From Lachnospiraceae bacterium (GTDB taxonomy: Bacteria; Bacillota; Clostridia; Lachnospirales; Lachnospiraceae), in contig JAGBBV010000019.1 of the NCBI GenBank assembly GCA_017938315.1, positions 32,533 to 96,532 on the forward strand: a stretch of 64,000 nt of DNA, written 5' to 3'. Position 1 is the first letter of the stretch; each line of letters begins with the position of its first letter. Positions 27,688-37,280 of the stretch are shown piece by piece. The notes beneath the pieces are model-generated. The model saw only the letters and a program-made list of their open reading frames with translations, was not told the origin of the DNA and did not search any database. Position numbers and translations under genes: made by a program.

Positions 27688-29382
27688 TTACTCAACAAAG
27701 CCAAAGCCTAAAATCGTAAATAATTTATCTTCATCTCCCGGAAGTACGGAAAGTTCTATCAAACGCTCTTTGCTTTCTGCTTCTGAGAAAAGAATCTGCG
27801 GATTACAATGTGTCCATCCCACTTCTCTTGGATCTGCAATCAATACTTCCTTACCATCCACACAGACCTTTACTTTTGCAGAATTTACATTTCCGGAATC
27901 CTTACTTACAAGCAAAAGTGCTTTACACTTTATTTTCATGGAAAAAGGTTCGCTGCCCTGTCTGTGTTGCCAGTTAAACGGGAACTGGGGCGTTGCAGAA
28001 AAATCCGTATCCATTTCCACATATTGCAGGTCTTCATCTGTTTCGCAAAAGCTTCCCGGATTTAGATCAATTGCTTTATCCGTATTAGACTGCCTATCCA
28101 GTAATTTCACCTCAGTAAAATCAGTTCCGAAAACAGGCGCCCGGTCTTTCCATATGTATTTCTCATCATACTCCTGTTTATCTGTTTCTTTAAGCATATG
28201 TATAATGCAATCTGACATAATATCATGTCCTACATTGGAGGGATGATAGGAATCATAGAAAAACTGGCTCTTTATAAGTACTCTTCCTTCCCCCGGTTTT
28301 TGATAAAACTGTGGCACAACAGCATCAAGTGTACTTACCATGGGGAGTTCATATCTCTTTCCGATTAACCCCAAGCGGTCCTGCAAATTCCAATCATTTG
28401 CAAACACTGCAAACAGCAGTAACACTGCGGTATGTTCTGACAGCCCCAAGGCTTTTCTTACCAGACATTCATAGCAACGTCCCTTGGTCTCATCTCCCTC
28501 GTCATTCACAGCGTATTCGATTACTACCAAGTCAGGCAGTACCTTACCGTCCTTAAGGACATCACGCTCAAAACGGATCATGCCAAGTTCAGAAGGGGTA
28601 CCTCCGACACCGGCTTTTACAAAGTGCACATTATCTCCACATCCAAATGTCTGTTTAAACTTTTCCCACGTCCTATAGGCATAGCACTTAGTGTTAATGG
28701 GAATGGCACCTGCACCCTGGGTTATGGAACCACCAATAAATGCAATGGTCACATCCTCCCCTGCTTTTGCTTTGTCAATTACTTTCTTTAGACGGTAATT
28801 ATTTCCGGAGTCCATAAAAGAACGCTGTATCATAGCCCTATAGTCGGCAGAAGTCTCATCAATTGCATTACATTCTTCCTGTTCCGGTGCTGTATACCCT
28901 TCACGCAGATACAATTTCACATCTACGGTGGCAAAACTACCCGGTGTCTGAAATTCAAAACGCATTTGACCGGGAAGGTCATCATCCTCTGACCACTTAT
29001 AATCATCAAACCATATAATCTGTTCCATGCCGTCTGGAACACAGGGTACCCTAAGGAGCGTTCCGGAATTGTTTGGGTCTGTTTTTCCATACATCTGAAA
29101 TACATAATCAATGGTCTTGCTACGGTCCTGGGCATCCACTGTGACACCAATACCCGCTACCATATTCATAAATCCTTCTGCTGTCTTTAAATTTTCAAGC
29201 ATGGTCTCATCTGTAACATTTCCTACCATCTGTGCAAAAGTGATTAGTCTCACATCATTTAAATAAATAAACTGCACACCTTTTCCATCCGGTTGGGGAT
29301 TTCCGGCAACCTCTTTTTGCCTGCATATATAAAAGCTACTGCCCTTCGCAGTAGGGTCTTTCGGTGCTTTTGGTCCTGTCAT
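27688..29382 (-). CDS. Two-domain SGNH/GDSL esterase, probable acetyl-xylan esterase
   Basis: 564 residues. The N-terminal roughly 180 residues form a beta-rich accessory region (VQFIYLNDVRLITFAQMVGNV), followed by an SGNH hydrolase: FIGGSITQGAGAI (catalytic Ser about 216), a Gly block KAGVGGTPS, YAVND (Asn block) and DSYHPSNVGH (catalytic Asp and His about 376-379). A further C-terminal beta domain follows. No signal peptide. Deacetylation of xylo-oligosaccharides is inferred from pairing with GH115 in one operon. Start has GAGGAG upstream. Confidence 0.82.
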   Translation of the reverse strand: MTGPKAPKDPTAKGSSFYICRQKEVAGNPQPDGKGVQFIYLNDVRLITFAQMVGNVTDETMLENLKTAEGFMNMVAGIGVTVDAQDRSKTIDYVFQMYGKTDPNNSGTLLRVPCVPDGMEQIIWFDDYKWSEDDDLPGQMRFEFQTPGSFATVDVKLYLREGYTAPEQEECNAIDETSADYRAMIQRSFMDSGNNYRLKKVIDKAKAGEDVTIAFIGGSITQGAGAIPINTKCYAYRTWEKFKQTFGCGDNVHFVKAGVGGTPSELGMIRFERDVLKDGKVLPDLVVIEYAVNDEGDETKGRCYECLVRKALGLSEHTAVLLLFAVFANDWNLQDRLGLIGKRYELPMVSTLDAVVPQFYQKPGEGRVLIKSQFFYDSYHPSNVGHDIMSDCIIHMLKETDKQEYDEKYIWKDRAPVFGTDFTEVKLLDRQSNTDKAIDLNPGSFCETDEDLQYVEMDTDFSATPQFPFNWQHRQGSEPFSMKIKCKALLLVSKDSGNVNSAKVKVCVDGKEVLIADPREVGWTHCNPQILFSEAESKERLIELSVLPGDEDKLFTILGFGFVE

Positions 29383-29413
29383 TTTATGTCTCCTCTTCTT
29401 GCTGACTTTTAGT

Positions 29414-29427
29414 TGTAATTACTTACA
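29414..29427. promoter_or_regulatory. Palindrome TGTAA-N4-TTACA at the SGNH-GH115 promoter
   Basis: TGTAATTACTTACA is an inverted repeat touching the downstream edge of the -10 box and covering the predicted start of transcription. A regulator-binding site is plausible but it differs from the AAAACGTTTT-type sites elsewhere. Confidence 0.35.
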
Positions 29428-29455
29428 TTATACTTCTATAAATGCCAGGCATCAA
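29427..29455 (-). promoter_or_regulatory. Sigma-A promoter of the SGNH esterase-GH115 operon
   Basis: TTGATG (29450-29455) and TATAAT (29427-29432) are spaced by 17 bases on the minus strand, about 45 bases before the esterase start. Confidence 0.7.
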
Positions 29456-29476
29456 CTTTTTTATAGAAAACTTTGC

Positions 29477-29536
29477 AAAAAAAGAGTACCGTCTCACTGA
29501 ATGACCCTTAGCACAATCATTCATAATACGATACCC
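29477..29536 (-). terminator. Intrinsic terminator of the GH36 gene
   Basis: Minus-strand arms GGGTATCGT and ACGGTACTC pair over nine positions with two wobble pairs, enclose an inner GAATGA/TCATTC helix, and run into seven T. It separates GH36 from the SGNH-GH115 operon. Confidence 0.72.
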
Positions 29537-29557
29537 TTTTAAAGGAAAAAAGAGAAG

Positions 29558-31756
29558 TTATATATCAAGACTCATAAAATGATATTTTACGGTCTTGAAA
29601 TCACCTTTATCAAACACAGGCAGCAAACCTACATTCATAAGTGTTGCACCCAGAAATGTACTATCTAATTCCTTCACATAATAATATATATCTTTATCCA
29701 AACCACATACCTTTAAGCGTTTTACTTCCCCATTGGCATGACCAAGGCGCCTGTATGCAGTAAGGAATGCTTCCTTTTTATCTTTTGAGACCAACATGAA
29801 CCCAAAATAATTACTTTCCATTGGATTTTCCGTGCGGTATAAGTCTCCGTCTAATACCAATTCTTCTATTTCATGGTATTCTTCAATCTGCCTTCGCACA
29901 CATTCCCTGTCTTCATCAGAAAATGCCGTAGTGTCCAATTCATATCCCGTTGCACCCAAATGTGCAATGTCAGCCCTTGTATCCATCCGGGTAATACGTC
30001 CGGTCTGATGGTTAGGCACCACAGACACATGGCAGCTCATAGTTGACAGTGGGTACACCATGGACGTTCCGTATTGAATCAGAGTCCTATCCTCAGCATC
30101 CGTATTGTCCGAAGTCCAAACTTGAGGAAAATAGTAAAGTATGGCAGGATCGAATCTGCCGCCTCCGCTGGAGCATCCCTCGAAAAAGACTTCAGGGTTG
30201 GCCTCCACGATTCTCTCACACAAATCATATAACCCGAGTGCGTATCTGTGGGAAAACTCTGCCTGCCTGTCTTTTGTAAGTCCACAAGACCAGGCGTCCG
30301 TAACATTTCTGTTATAGTCCCACTTCACATAGCTAATATGATGTTTATGCAACACTCCATTTACATTTTCTACGATATAGTCCCTGACTTCTTTGCGGGT
30401 AAGATCCAGCATGTATTGGTTACGGCTCTGACACCTCACTCTTCCCGGCACTCCGATTGCATAGTCAGGGTGTGCCCGATAAAGCTCAGAATCTTCATTT
30501 ACCATTTCCGGTTCAAACCACAAACCGAATTTCATTCCAAGTCCGTTTACATACTCAATAACTTCTGTAAGACCACCTTCTAATTTGTCGGTGTTTACAA
30601 ACCAGTCACCTAATCCGGAAAAATCATCATCACGTTTTCCGAACCATCCATCATCAAGTACAAAGGTATCAATTTCCGTACCCTTAGCCGCCTCTGCAAT
30701 TTCTTTCAACTTTTGATTGTCAAAATCAAAATAGGTTCCCTCCCAGTTATTAATGACAAGAGGGCGCTTTGCTTTCACAAAGCGTTTATTAATTAAATAT
30801 TCTCTGTAAGCATCATGATAAATACGGCTCATTCCTCCAAGACCTTCATCGGAATAAGCAATGACAACTTCCGGAGTCTCCAGTTTTTCACCTTTTTGTA
30901 ATTTCCATGAAAAATCAAAGTCATTGATTCCTCCGGTAATCTGGATACTTCCGTTGTTAATGCCTTCTGCCTTTAGCACAAAGGAAGAAGAATACACCAG
31001 ACTAAATCCATAAACGTTTCCGTATTCTTCACATGTCCCCTTCTTTACAAGTGCCATAAAGGGGTTTAATGTTGCCGATGAGGACATTCTCTTGGAATCC
31101 ACGGAAACCACGCCGTGATGGACCGGAATAGATTCTATTCTCCGTTCTCTTCCCCAGGCACCATGTAGTGTCATAACTTCATATTCCATATCAGGTACAT
31201 GGAATGTAAAGGAATAAGCTCTGTTTAATCTCACATCGCTTTCCCCTTCATTTTTATATACAATACGTCTTGCAATAACATCTACGTCATCGTAAACCGT
31301 ATAGTACAAGTCACATCCAAAATGAGATGCTGTGTCCTTTAGGTGTAGAATAAGTGTCTCTCCGCCGCGCATGGCAGGCATGCCTTCCGGCTTTTGTTTT
31401 TCCTCTGCTATGTCATAGCCGTCATACAATAATTCTACAATTCTGCTGCCGTCTTCATGGCTAATTTCTAATGCAGGCTCTCTGTAATCTCCGGTTCCGT
31501 AAAAAGATATTTCTGCCGGAAACTGATGGTAGGAATCATAACTCGGAAAAACTCCTTTTTGGGCCTTGTATGCGGGTGTCTGAGCAAGCATGCTCCCTCC
31601 GCCATCGCCCCTGATATAGGTAATATCATCATGCCCTATGCTTTTCCCGTAATACAAATGCTCTGCATAATTATATTCATTAATCATAAATGCATAGGTT
31701 GTATTTTTTCCGTCTAAAAAAAATATTCTTTTTTGTTCATTGACTGTAATTGCCAT
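29558..31756 (-). CDS. Alpha-galactosidase, glycoside hydrolase family 36
   Basis: 732 residues, standard length for bacterial GH36 (AgaA/RafA type). Motifs: TFVLDDGWFG near 369, the nucleophile region YVKWDYNRN near 479, and the acid/base region FEGCSSGGGRFDP...WTSDNTDAEDR near 540-555. The enzyme removes alpha-1,6-galactose from galacto-oligosaccharides or galactomannan, and galactose also decorates some xylans. No signal peptide. It starts 10 bases after the CE1-like esterase; the ribosome site (AGGTGA) is weak, suggesting coupling to the upstream gene. Ends in a terminator. Confidence 0.94.
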   Translation of the reverse strand: MAITVNEQKRIFFLDGKNTTYAFMINEYNYAEHLYYGKSIGHDDITYIRGDGGGSMLAQTPAYKAQKGVFPSYDSYHQFPAEISFYGTGDYREPALEISHEDGSRIVELLYDGYDIAEEKQKPEGMPAMRGGETLILHLKDTASHFGCDLYYTVYDDVDVIARRIVYKNEGESDVRLNRAYSFTFHVPDMEYEVMTLHGAWGRERRIESIPVHHGVVSVDSKRMSSSATLNPFMALVKKGTCEEYGNVYGFSLVYSSSFVLKAEGINNGSIQITGGINDFDFSWKLQKGEKLETPEVVIAYSDEGLGGMSRIYHDAYREYLINKRFVKAKRPLVINNWEGTYFDFDNQKLKEIAEAAKGTEIDTFVLDDGWFGKRDDDFSGLGDWFVNTDKLEGGLTEVIEYVNGLGMKFGLWFEPEMVNEDSELYRAHPDYAIGVPGRVRCQSRNQYMLDLTRKEVRDYIVENVNGVLHKHHISYVKWDYNRNVTDAWSCGLTKDRQAEFSHRYALGLYDLCERIVEANPEVFFEGCSSGGGRFDPAILYYFPQVWTSDNTDAEDRTLIQYGTSMVYPLSTMSCHVSVVPNHQTGRITRMDTRADIAHLGATGYELDTTAFSDEDRECVRRQIEEYHEIEELVLDGDLYRTENPMESNYFGFMLVSKDKKEAFLTAYRRLGHANGEVKRLKVCGLDKDIYYYVKELDSTFLGATLMNVGLLPVFDKGDFKTVKYHFMSLDI

Positions 31757-31766
31757 ATAGCATCAC

Positions 31767-32537
31767 CTATGCAAATAACCACTCTGCCGATTTTCTAAAA
31801 TATTCATTCCAAAATACGCCGTCATGGATTCCTTTACTTTCATAATAGCAATGTTTTACACCACTATCTTCCAGAAACTCATGGAATTCCCGGTTTTTAT
31901 CAAGTAAAAAGTCTTCAGTCCCACAGGCCATATATATTTCCGGCATGGGGATATTTTTCTCCATCAAATTTTTCACCAGCTTTTCCGGATTATTTACACT
32001 TTCCTTAACTGTATTTAAATCTCCAAAGCATTTTGTATAATATGCGTAATTTGCCACTTCATTGCTTTCGCCTACTTTAAGCTGTGCTATTTCATTGACA
32101 ATTAGCGCGGAAGAAAGTGCCACAATCTTACTAAATGTCTCCGGATAGGCAAGTCCTGTATGAAGTGCGCCAAAGCCTCCCATAGAAAGACCGCAAATAT
32201 AGGTATCTTCCTTTGCCATGGCAAGTCCAAATGTCTTTCTGATATATTCTACCAGTTCCTCTCCCACATAGCTGCAGTAATTATCTCCTGTGGCCTCGCC
32301 GTCCAAATAAAAAGAATTTTCTCCGTTTGGCATCACCATAGCATAATGATACTTTTCTGCCACATCCGTCAAATACCAAAAATCCTCAGCACAGCCGGTA
32401 TATCCATGGAGATAAAACACGGTTTTCATTTTTCTGTTTTCCGTTTCGTCCCCTCTTGGATCATTTGGGATAAACATATTAAAAGACACATTTCTGCACA
32501 ATGCATGTGAATAAAAGTTAATGTTAAATCTTGCCAC
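31767..32537 (-). CDS. Esterase family (CE1/esterase-D-like) alpha/beta hydrolase
   Basis: 256 residues with the Pfam Esterase layout: N-terminal NPRGDETEN and FYLHGYTGCAEDFW, nucleophile GLSMGGFGALH (Ser about 117), and C-terminal GIHDGVFWNEYF with the catalytic His about 239. Likely removes feruloyl or acetyl groups from oligosaccharides; the exact acyl group is uncertain. No signal peptide. The start is a GTG with AGGAG 8 bases upstream. It lies 13 bases after the LacI gene and 10 before GH36. Confidence 0.85.
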   Translation of the reverse strand: MARFNINFYSHALCRNVSFNMFIPNDPRGDETENRKMKTVFYLHGYTGCAEDFWYLTDVAEKYHYAMVMPNGENSFYLDGEATGDNYCSYVGEELVEYIRKTFGLAMAKEDTYICGLSMGGFGALHTGLAYPETFSKIVALSSALIVNEIAQLKVGESNEVANYAYYTKCFGDLNTVKESVNNPEKLVKNLMEKNIPMPEIYMACGTEDFLLDKNREFHEFLEDSGVKHCYYESKGIHDGVFWNEYFRKSAEWLFA

Positions 32538-32550
32538 TTAAGTTTCTCCT

Positions 32551-33585
32551 CTACCTCATAGCAGATGTTCTTTCTATTACCTTACAAGAAATTTGGGTAA
32601 TTGGATTTTGCTTTGTCAAACTTCCATTTAGCAATGAGTGAATCGTTATTTCTGCTGCTTTTTTCCCTATCTTCCGAAGGGGTAGTTCATTGGTTGTCAG
32701 TCCCGGTCTCAGATAATCTGCTATTTCCTTATTGTCATATCCTACAATCGCAATATCTTTACCTACCACCAACTCATGTTCATACATATAATCATAAAGT
32801 CCGGCTGCCATATTGTCATTCATGCAAAAAACAGCCGTAATATCCTGTTTCATTAATTTTTTTGCTATTTGATATCCCGAAGCACGCTTCCAATCTCCAT
32901 AATATAATAACTCCGGTTTATATGAAATGCCACTTTCCTCTAATGCTTTCCGGTATCCCTGCAGCCTGCTTATGGTGTGGAAATTATCCATGGCTCCTGC
33001 AATGACCCCTATGCTATGATGCCCCTGATCTAACAGATATTTGGTCATATCATATCCGCCCTTCGCATCGTCTATGATGACTGACGGGTACTTCTTGCTT
33101 TTACACATTCCATATGCAAACACAACAGGAATGTCCAAATCATCCGGAATACAATTGATTGTCCTGCAATGGCCTGCCACGTAAATAATGGCATCTACCC
33201 GGACAGAAACCATCTCTCTTATAACAGGATCCACTTCTTTTTGGAGTTTTGTGTCATCGTTGTACCAGGTATCTTTCCACTTATCATACATGCGTAAGTT
33301 TACCAAAATTGTCCGGTAATTATGATCGTCACAATAAGCCATAATGGCTTCTACAATGGGACCGGTACTAAATTCGATTAAGTCCTCTGTGATAACAGCA
33401 ATCATCCTGTTGGTCTGTTTTCTCATACTCTGTGCAAAGTAGTTGGGCCGGTAACCGGTTTCTTTAACAACATCCAAAACTCTCTGCCTGGTATCTTCAC
33501 CCACGTTGGACTTTCCATTTAATATATTAGATACCGTACTGGGCGATACATTACATATTTGTGCTATCTCTTTTACCGTAATCAA
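32551..33585 (-). CDS. LacI-family transcriptional regulator of the hemicellulose locus
   Basis: 344 residues. The helix-turn-helix VKEIAQICNVSPSTVSNIL followed by the hinge helix NVGEDTRQRVLDVVKETGYRPN is at the N-terminus, and a periplasmic-binding-like sensor domain follows. The initiation codon is TTG at 33585 with AAGGTGG upstream. It heads the LacI-esterase-GH36 run and probably also acts on the GH43 and SGNH promoters, but this is inferred from position. The ligand is likely a xylo-, arabino- or galacto-oligosaccharide. Confidence 0.92.
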   Translation of the reverse strand: MITVKEIAQICNVSPSTVSNILNGKSNVGEDTRQRVLDVVKETGYRPNYFAQSMRKQTNRMIAVITEDLIEFSTGPIVEAIMAYCDDHNYRTILVNLRMYDKWKDTWYNDDTKLQKEVDPVIREMVSVRVDAIIYVAGHCRTINCIPDDLDIPVVFAYGMCKSKKYPSVIIDDAKGGYDMTKYLLDQGHHSIGVIAGAMDNFHTISRLQGYRKALEESGISYKPELLYYGDWKRASGYQIAKKLMKQDITAVFCMNDNMAAGLYDYMYEHELVVGKDIAIVGYDNKEIADYLRPGLTTNELPLRKIGKKAAEITIHSLLNGSLTKQNPITQISCKVIERTSAMR

Positions 33586-33617
33586 TGCAAGTTCCCACCT
33601 TCATTTTTAATAGAGTA

Positions 33618-33646
33618 ATTATAATTTTTTTCAACTTTACTGTCAA
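33618..33646 (-). promoter_or_regulatory. Consensus sigma-A promoter of lacI-esterase-GH36
   Basis: TTGACA (33641-33646), 17-base spacer, TATAAT (33618-33623): a perfect match to the consensus. It begins 10 bases past the carboxylesterase stop codon with no terminator between, so readthrough from the upstream operon is also possible. Confidence 0.85.
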
Positions 33647-33656
33647 TGAAAGGTAG

Positions 33657-35180
33657 CTACTTCAACTTTTTTCTGATAATCTGTTTTGTTAGAAATTTTA
33701 TAAAATCAGACGAATCCTTCCCTGCTTTTGCCCCTTGTCCTGTAAATAGCATTTCGCAAGGATTTTCCTCGCAATAAGGTTCCCACACCGGCATTTTACT
33801 ACCGTCTGCATCTTCTCCATTGGGATTTCCTGACTTTACAAAGTTACACAGATAATTACACATTTGTCTTGCAAGATCATAATGTCTTCCCGTGAAAGGA
33901 CGCCAACATTTTGCAAGGGTTTCAAAGAAAAACCACAAATCTACCGAATGGAATGTCCCCGGATTATCCCAGCCCGGAATATCCGGTTCAAACCGGTAAT
34001 AATAAACTTCTTTTTTGTGTTTATTCTTATAATTCTGCAGTGCCATTGCTTTTACGGTGCACTCGATGCCACTTACGGTGGCATAATTACCATTTGCATC
34101 TTTTGCCTTTGCTTCCGGATACTTTAGAAAGTCTTCGGAAAAATCACCGAAATACTCTTTCGCCTTAGCCTTAAGTTCATCCTCTGACTGTGTGCTAATT
34201 CCATCAGGAAATTCCTCTTTTGTATTTCCCGACATAACAGGAACATCTACATGCTTTCCGGCAAGATATAATTCTACCGGATCACCAAAACAAAAGACTT
34301 CATCCATGGTAGGAGCAAGCATGCCATGCATCTCCCTAAATTCAGCATACTTTTCTCTTATATAATAGGCATCCAGTTTGCGTGCCTCTGCAATGGTTCC
34401 CACGCCAAGATATTTTAAAAATTCAGTTCCGTATTGTTCTGCTTCCTTTAATGTCTTTGGTATCATAAAAGGAATATCTTCATAGGGGCTTCTGATGGCA
34501 CCACTCATTACTACTGCTCTCTGAAACAGTCCCTTGTTTGTAGGACTTGTAAGCTGCGTCAGCACACTGCCGCCTCCTGCAGACTGTCCTGCAATAGTGA
34601 TGTTATCAGGATCTCCGCCAAATGCTGCAATATTACGGATTACCCACTTTAGACCCGCCTGTTGGTCTAAGCAACCAAAATTAGTAGGTGCATCAGGCTG
34701 CTGTTTTGTCAAATCCGGATGCGATAAAAAGCCAAACGCACCCAATCTGTAATTGATAGAAACAACCACAACACCTCTTCTTGCAATTCTTTCTCCGTCA
34801 AATTCCATCTCTGAAGTGTACCCCCATTGGAAGGCACCTCCAAAATACCAGACAAGTACAGGAAGTTTATCTGCTTCACCTTTTGCGCCTGTCCATACAT
34901 TTAAATATAAACAATCTTCCCCCATGGGAACTTCAGGGTCTACATGCCATTCCCGACAATATATATCGTCCCCAAGCCCCGGCGTATCCTGTACGGATAT
35001 TGGTGCAAACTCATATGCATTCCTTATCCCTTCCCAGTTTTCACAGGGTTTAGGCGCACGCCATCTGTTTTCCGAAACGGGCGGTGCCGCAAAGGGAATT
35101 CCTTTGAAGGATGTAATTCTTGGATCCGCTGCAGGAAGTCCCCTTACCAGCCCGTTCTCCGTTTTTGCAATTCGTATCAT
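33657..35180 (-). CDS. Type-B carboxylesterase (para-nitrobenzyl esterase family)
   Basis: 507 residues with the carboxylesterase family order: N-terminal LVRGLPAADPRITSFKGIPFA, the EDCLYLNVWTG signature, nucleophile GQSAGGGSVLTQL (Ser about 200), and the His in NPGTFHSVDLWFFFETL (about 411). No signal peptide. These enzymes hydrolyse a wide range of esters, so a role in deacylating imported xylo-oligosaccharides is likely but unproven. It starts 30 bases after the chemoreceptor gene with an AAGGGG site and probably shares the GH43 promoter. Confidence 0.92.
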   Translation of the reverse strand: MIRIAKTENGLVRGLPAADPRITSFKGIPFAAPPVSENRWRAPKPCENWEGIRNAYEFAPISVQDTPGLGDDIYCREWHVDPEVPMGEDCLYLNVWTGAKGEADKLPVLVWYFGGAFQWGYTSEMEFDGERIARRGVVVVSINYRLGAFGFLSHPDLTKQQPDAPTNFGCLDQQAGLKWVIRNIAAFGGDPDNITIAGQSAGGGSVLTQLTSPTNKGLFQRAVVMSGAIRSPYEDIPFMIPKTLKEAEQYGTEFLKYLGVGTIAEARKLDAYYIREKYAEFREMHGMLAPTMDEVFCFGDPVELYLAGKHVDVPVMSGNTKEEFPDGISTQSEDELKAKAKEYFGDFSEDFLKYPEAKAKDANGNYATVSGIECTVKAMALQNYKNKHKKEVYYYRFEPDIPGWDNPGTFHSVDLWFFFETLAKCWRPFTGRHYDLARQMCNYLCNFVKSGNPNGEDADGSKMPVWEPYCEENPCEMLFTGQGAKAGKDSSDFIKFLTKQIIRKKLK

Positions 35181-35210
35181 CTATTGATACCCCTTTATAC
35201 CCTCTATATT

Positions 35211-37244
35211 CTACAATGTGAAAATATGAACATTTTCATCTATGGATGCTGCTACCAACGCAATACGCTCTGTTACATCTGAAATATCATGCATCATGCC
35301 ATTAACAAGTTCCATGGAGGAAAGAGATTCTTCTGTTCCTGCCACATTTTCTTCTGCAATAGCTGTAAGGTTTGAAACCGTATCAACAACCTCTATTCTC
35401 TCATTATCTACATCTGTGATTGCTTCATTAATTAAGGCAACTTCTTCCTGGGTAAGGTCTACGTCTTTACGCACCTCCCCAAAGTTCTTTTCTGTAGATT
35501 CCAGATAATTGCTTTGTTCTTCCATAATACCTTTTACCAGATTCATGGTTTCTACGGCCTTGGAAGAATCTACAAGAAGATTTTCAATGATAGTATCTAT
35601 ATATTTTGCTGATTCATTAGACTGTTCTGCCAACTTCTTAATCTGGTCTGCAACAACTGCAAAACCGCGTCCAAGTTCCCCTGCTCTTGCCGCTTCAATA
35701 GACGCATTTAAGGATAAGAGATTGGTCTCTTCTGCAATGGATGTAATAAGCTGTGCTGCATCTTTAATAATCAAAACAGACTCGTTGGTAGAAAGTGTCT
35801 GTGTGTTAATTTCTTCAATTGCTTCTTTTGCCTGCATATTAATTTTGCTGAGCTGTCCAAGAGCTGCTAAAGATTCGGAACTGGAACCGCCGATTCTACC
35901 CACTACTTCATTCAGCTCTGCAAATTTTGTTCTGATATCTGCAATGCTGTTACCGATATGGATAACGCTTTCGTTTGCTTTGGTTGTCTCAATTGCCTGG
36001 CTGTTTGCTCCTTGTGCAATATCATTAATTGCAGATTCTACATTCTTAGCTGCATCAGCTGTTGATGTGGAACCGTTATTAATCTGTCCGGATGCGGCAC
36101 GAAGCTGTCTGCTGTTTTCTTTGAGCTGTTCTACTACATGGCAAACAGAATCTACCATCTGGTTGGTTGCACTTGCTATCATTCCCACTTCGTCTTTTCT
36201 CTTACAATACACAAGAAGCTTATCTTTTCCGGTAAAATCAAGTGTTCCCAGTTTCTGTACAACTTCCGCAATCTTCACAATACCCCTCGCACTCATTCTG
36301 ACAAAAAGCCAGATTACAAAGGAGCAGATTACAAGCATGAGTACACAAATAACTCCCAAAAATCCTGTTAATTTATTCACCGTTGCAAATGCTACGTCCT
36401 TATCAATCAACTTGACAAATGCCCAATTTCTATCCGGCATATACTGTACCACAGAAAGCACTTCCCTGTTTGTGGATGCATCTACAAACCCTGTGGATAT
36501 CGAATTATTCTCTGCATTTTTTACCTGTTCGATAATACCAAGTAAATTTGTATCTTCTATAGGCGCACCAATCTTTTCATCTTCCGGGCAGAAGATATAA
36601 GTCCCTGCCGCAGCATCAAGCAGCAAGTAGCTACTGCCGTCCTCTTCACCTGTTAAACTGTTTAATGTATTACGGAGACCTTCTGCATAAATTGCTCCAC
36701 CTACGTATCCTACAGGCTTTTTATCTGCTCCATATACCGGATAATACATGGAAATAACCTGCATTCCCGTTGATTTGGAAGCCATGATACCTGTATTATA
36801 CATGCCACCTGCCATAGCATCCTGTAACTGTTTTAGAGCATCACCTTCACGAAGTGTCACACCGATTACTGCTTCCACGCAAGATGATAAAACAGTTGAA
36901 TTCCAATCAGATATATAGATATTTTCGATATTTTCTCCTACTTCTGCATAGGACAGTGTGTAATCCTGAAGTACTTTTGCGTTAGAGCCCACATTCGCTT
37001 TTGCAATGGTGTCTGCAAGTTCCGGGCTTTGTGCAAAGCCAATTAAATAGGTTTCCGCTTTATCAACATAATTGTTTACAATTTCAGATTGTGTTTTTAC
37101 GGAGTCATTTAGGGATTGAATAATGGAATCTTCCATAACTGCCTTCATCTGGCTGTTTGTTGTAAACCAGAAAAGCGACAGGCCAATCACCAACATTAAG
37201 GTTACTAAAATACTAATTTTTGTTGCAAGCTTCATATTTTTCAT
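35211..37244 (-). CDS. Methyl-accepting chemotaxis protein with extracellular dCache-type sensor
   Basis: 677 residues: TM1 about 10-30, an extracellular sensor domain (about 35-290) with a [20 protein letters not shown] core typical of Cache domains, TM2 about 291-315, HAMP-like linker, and a long coiled-coil signalling domain with the hairpin tip [42 protein letters not shown]. The frame extends to 37265, but AAAGGAGG precedes the ATG at 37244 by 7 bases. It is 36 bases downstream of GH43 in the same operon, which suggests sensing of a hemicellulose product. Cellular motility is implied. Confidence 0.95.
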   Translation of the reverse strand: MKNMKLATKISILVTLMLVIGLSLFWFTTNSQMKAVMEDSIIQSLNDSVKTQSEIVNNYVDKAETYLIGFAQSPELADTIAKANVGSNAKVLQDYTLSYAEVGENIENIYISDWNSTVLSSCVEAVIGVTLREGDALKQLQDAMAGGMYNTGIMASKSTGMQVISMYYPVYGADKKPVGYVGGAIYAEGLRNTLNSLTGEEDGSSYLLLDAAAGTYIFCPEDEKIGAPIEDTNLLGIIEQVKNAENNSISTGFVDASTNREVLSVVQYMPDRNWAFVKLIDKDVAFATVNKLTGFLGVICVLMLVICSFVIWLFVRMSARGIVKIAEVVQKLGTLDFTGKDKLLVYCKRKDEVGMIASATNQMVDSVCHVVEQLKENSRQLRAASGQINNGSTSTADAAKNVESAINDIAQGANSQAIETTKANESVIHIGNSIADIRTKFAELNEVVGRIGGSSSESLAALGQLSKINMQAKEAIEEINTQTLSTNESVLIIKDAAQLITSIAEETNLLSLNASIEAARAGELGRGFAVVADQIKKLAEQSNESAKYIDTIIENLLVDSSKAVETMNLVKGIMEEQSNYLESTEKNFGEVRKDVDLTQEEVALINEAITDVDNERIEVVDTVSNLTAIAEENVAGTEESLSSMELVNGMMHDISDVTERIALVAASIDENVHIFTL

Positions 37245-37280
37245 ATGCAAACCTCCTTTTATCATAAGTTTTTCATATGT

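Noticed and set aside
35509-36600. Long plus-strand frame (363 codons) opposite the chemoreceptor
   Set aside because: It is antisense to the conserved chemoreceptor signalling domain, has no ribosome site, and its Ser/Ala/Ile-rich composition is a mirror of chemoreceptor codon use.
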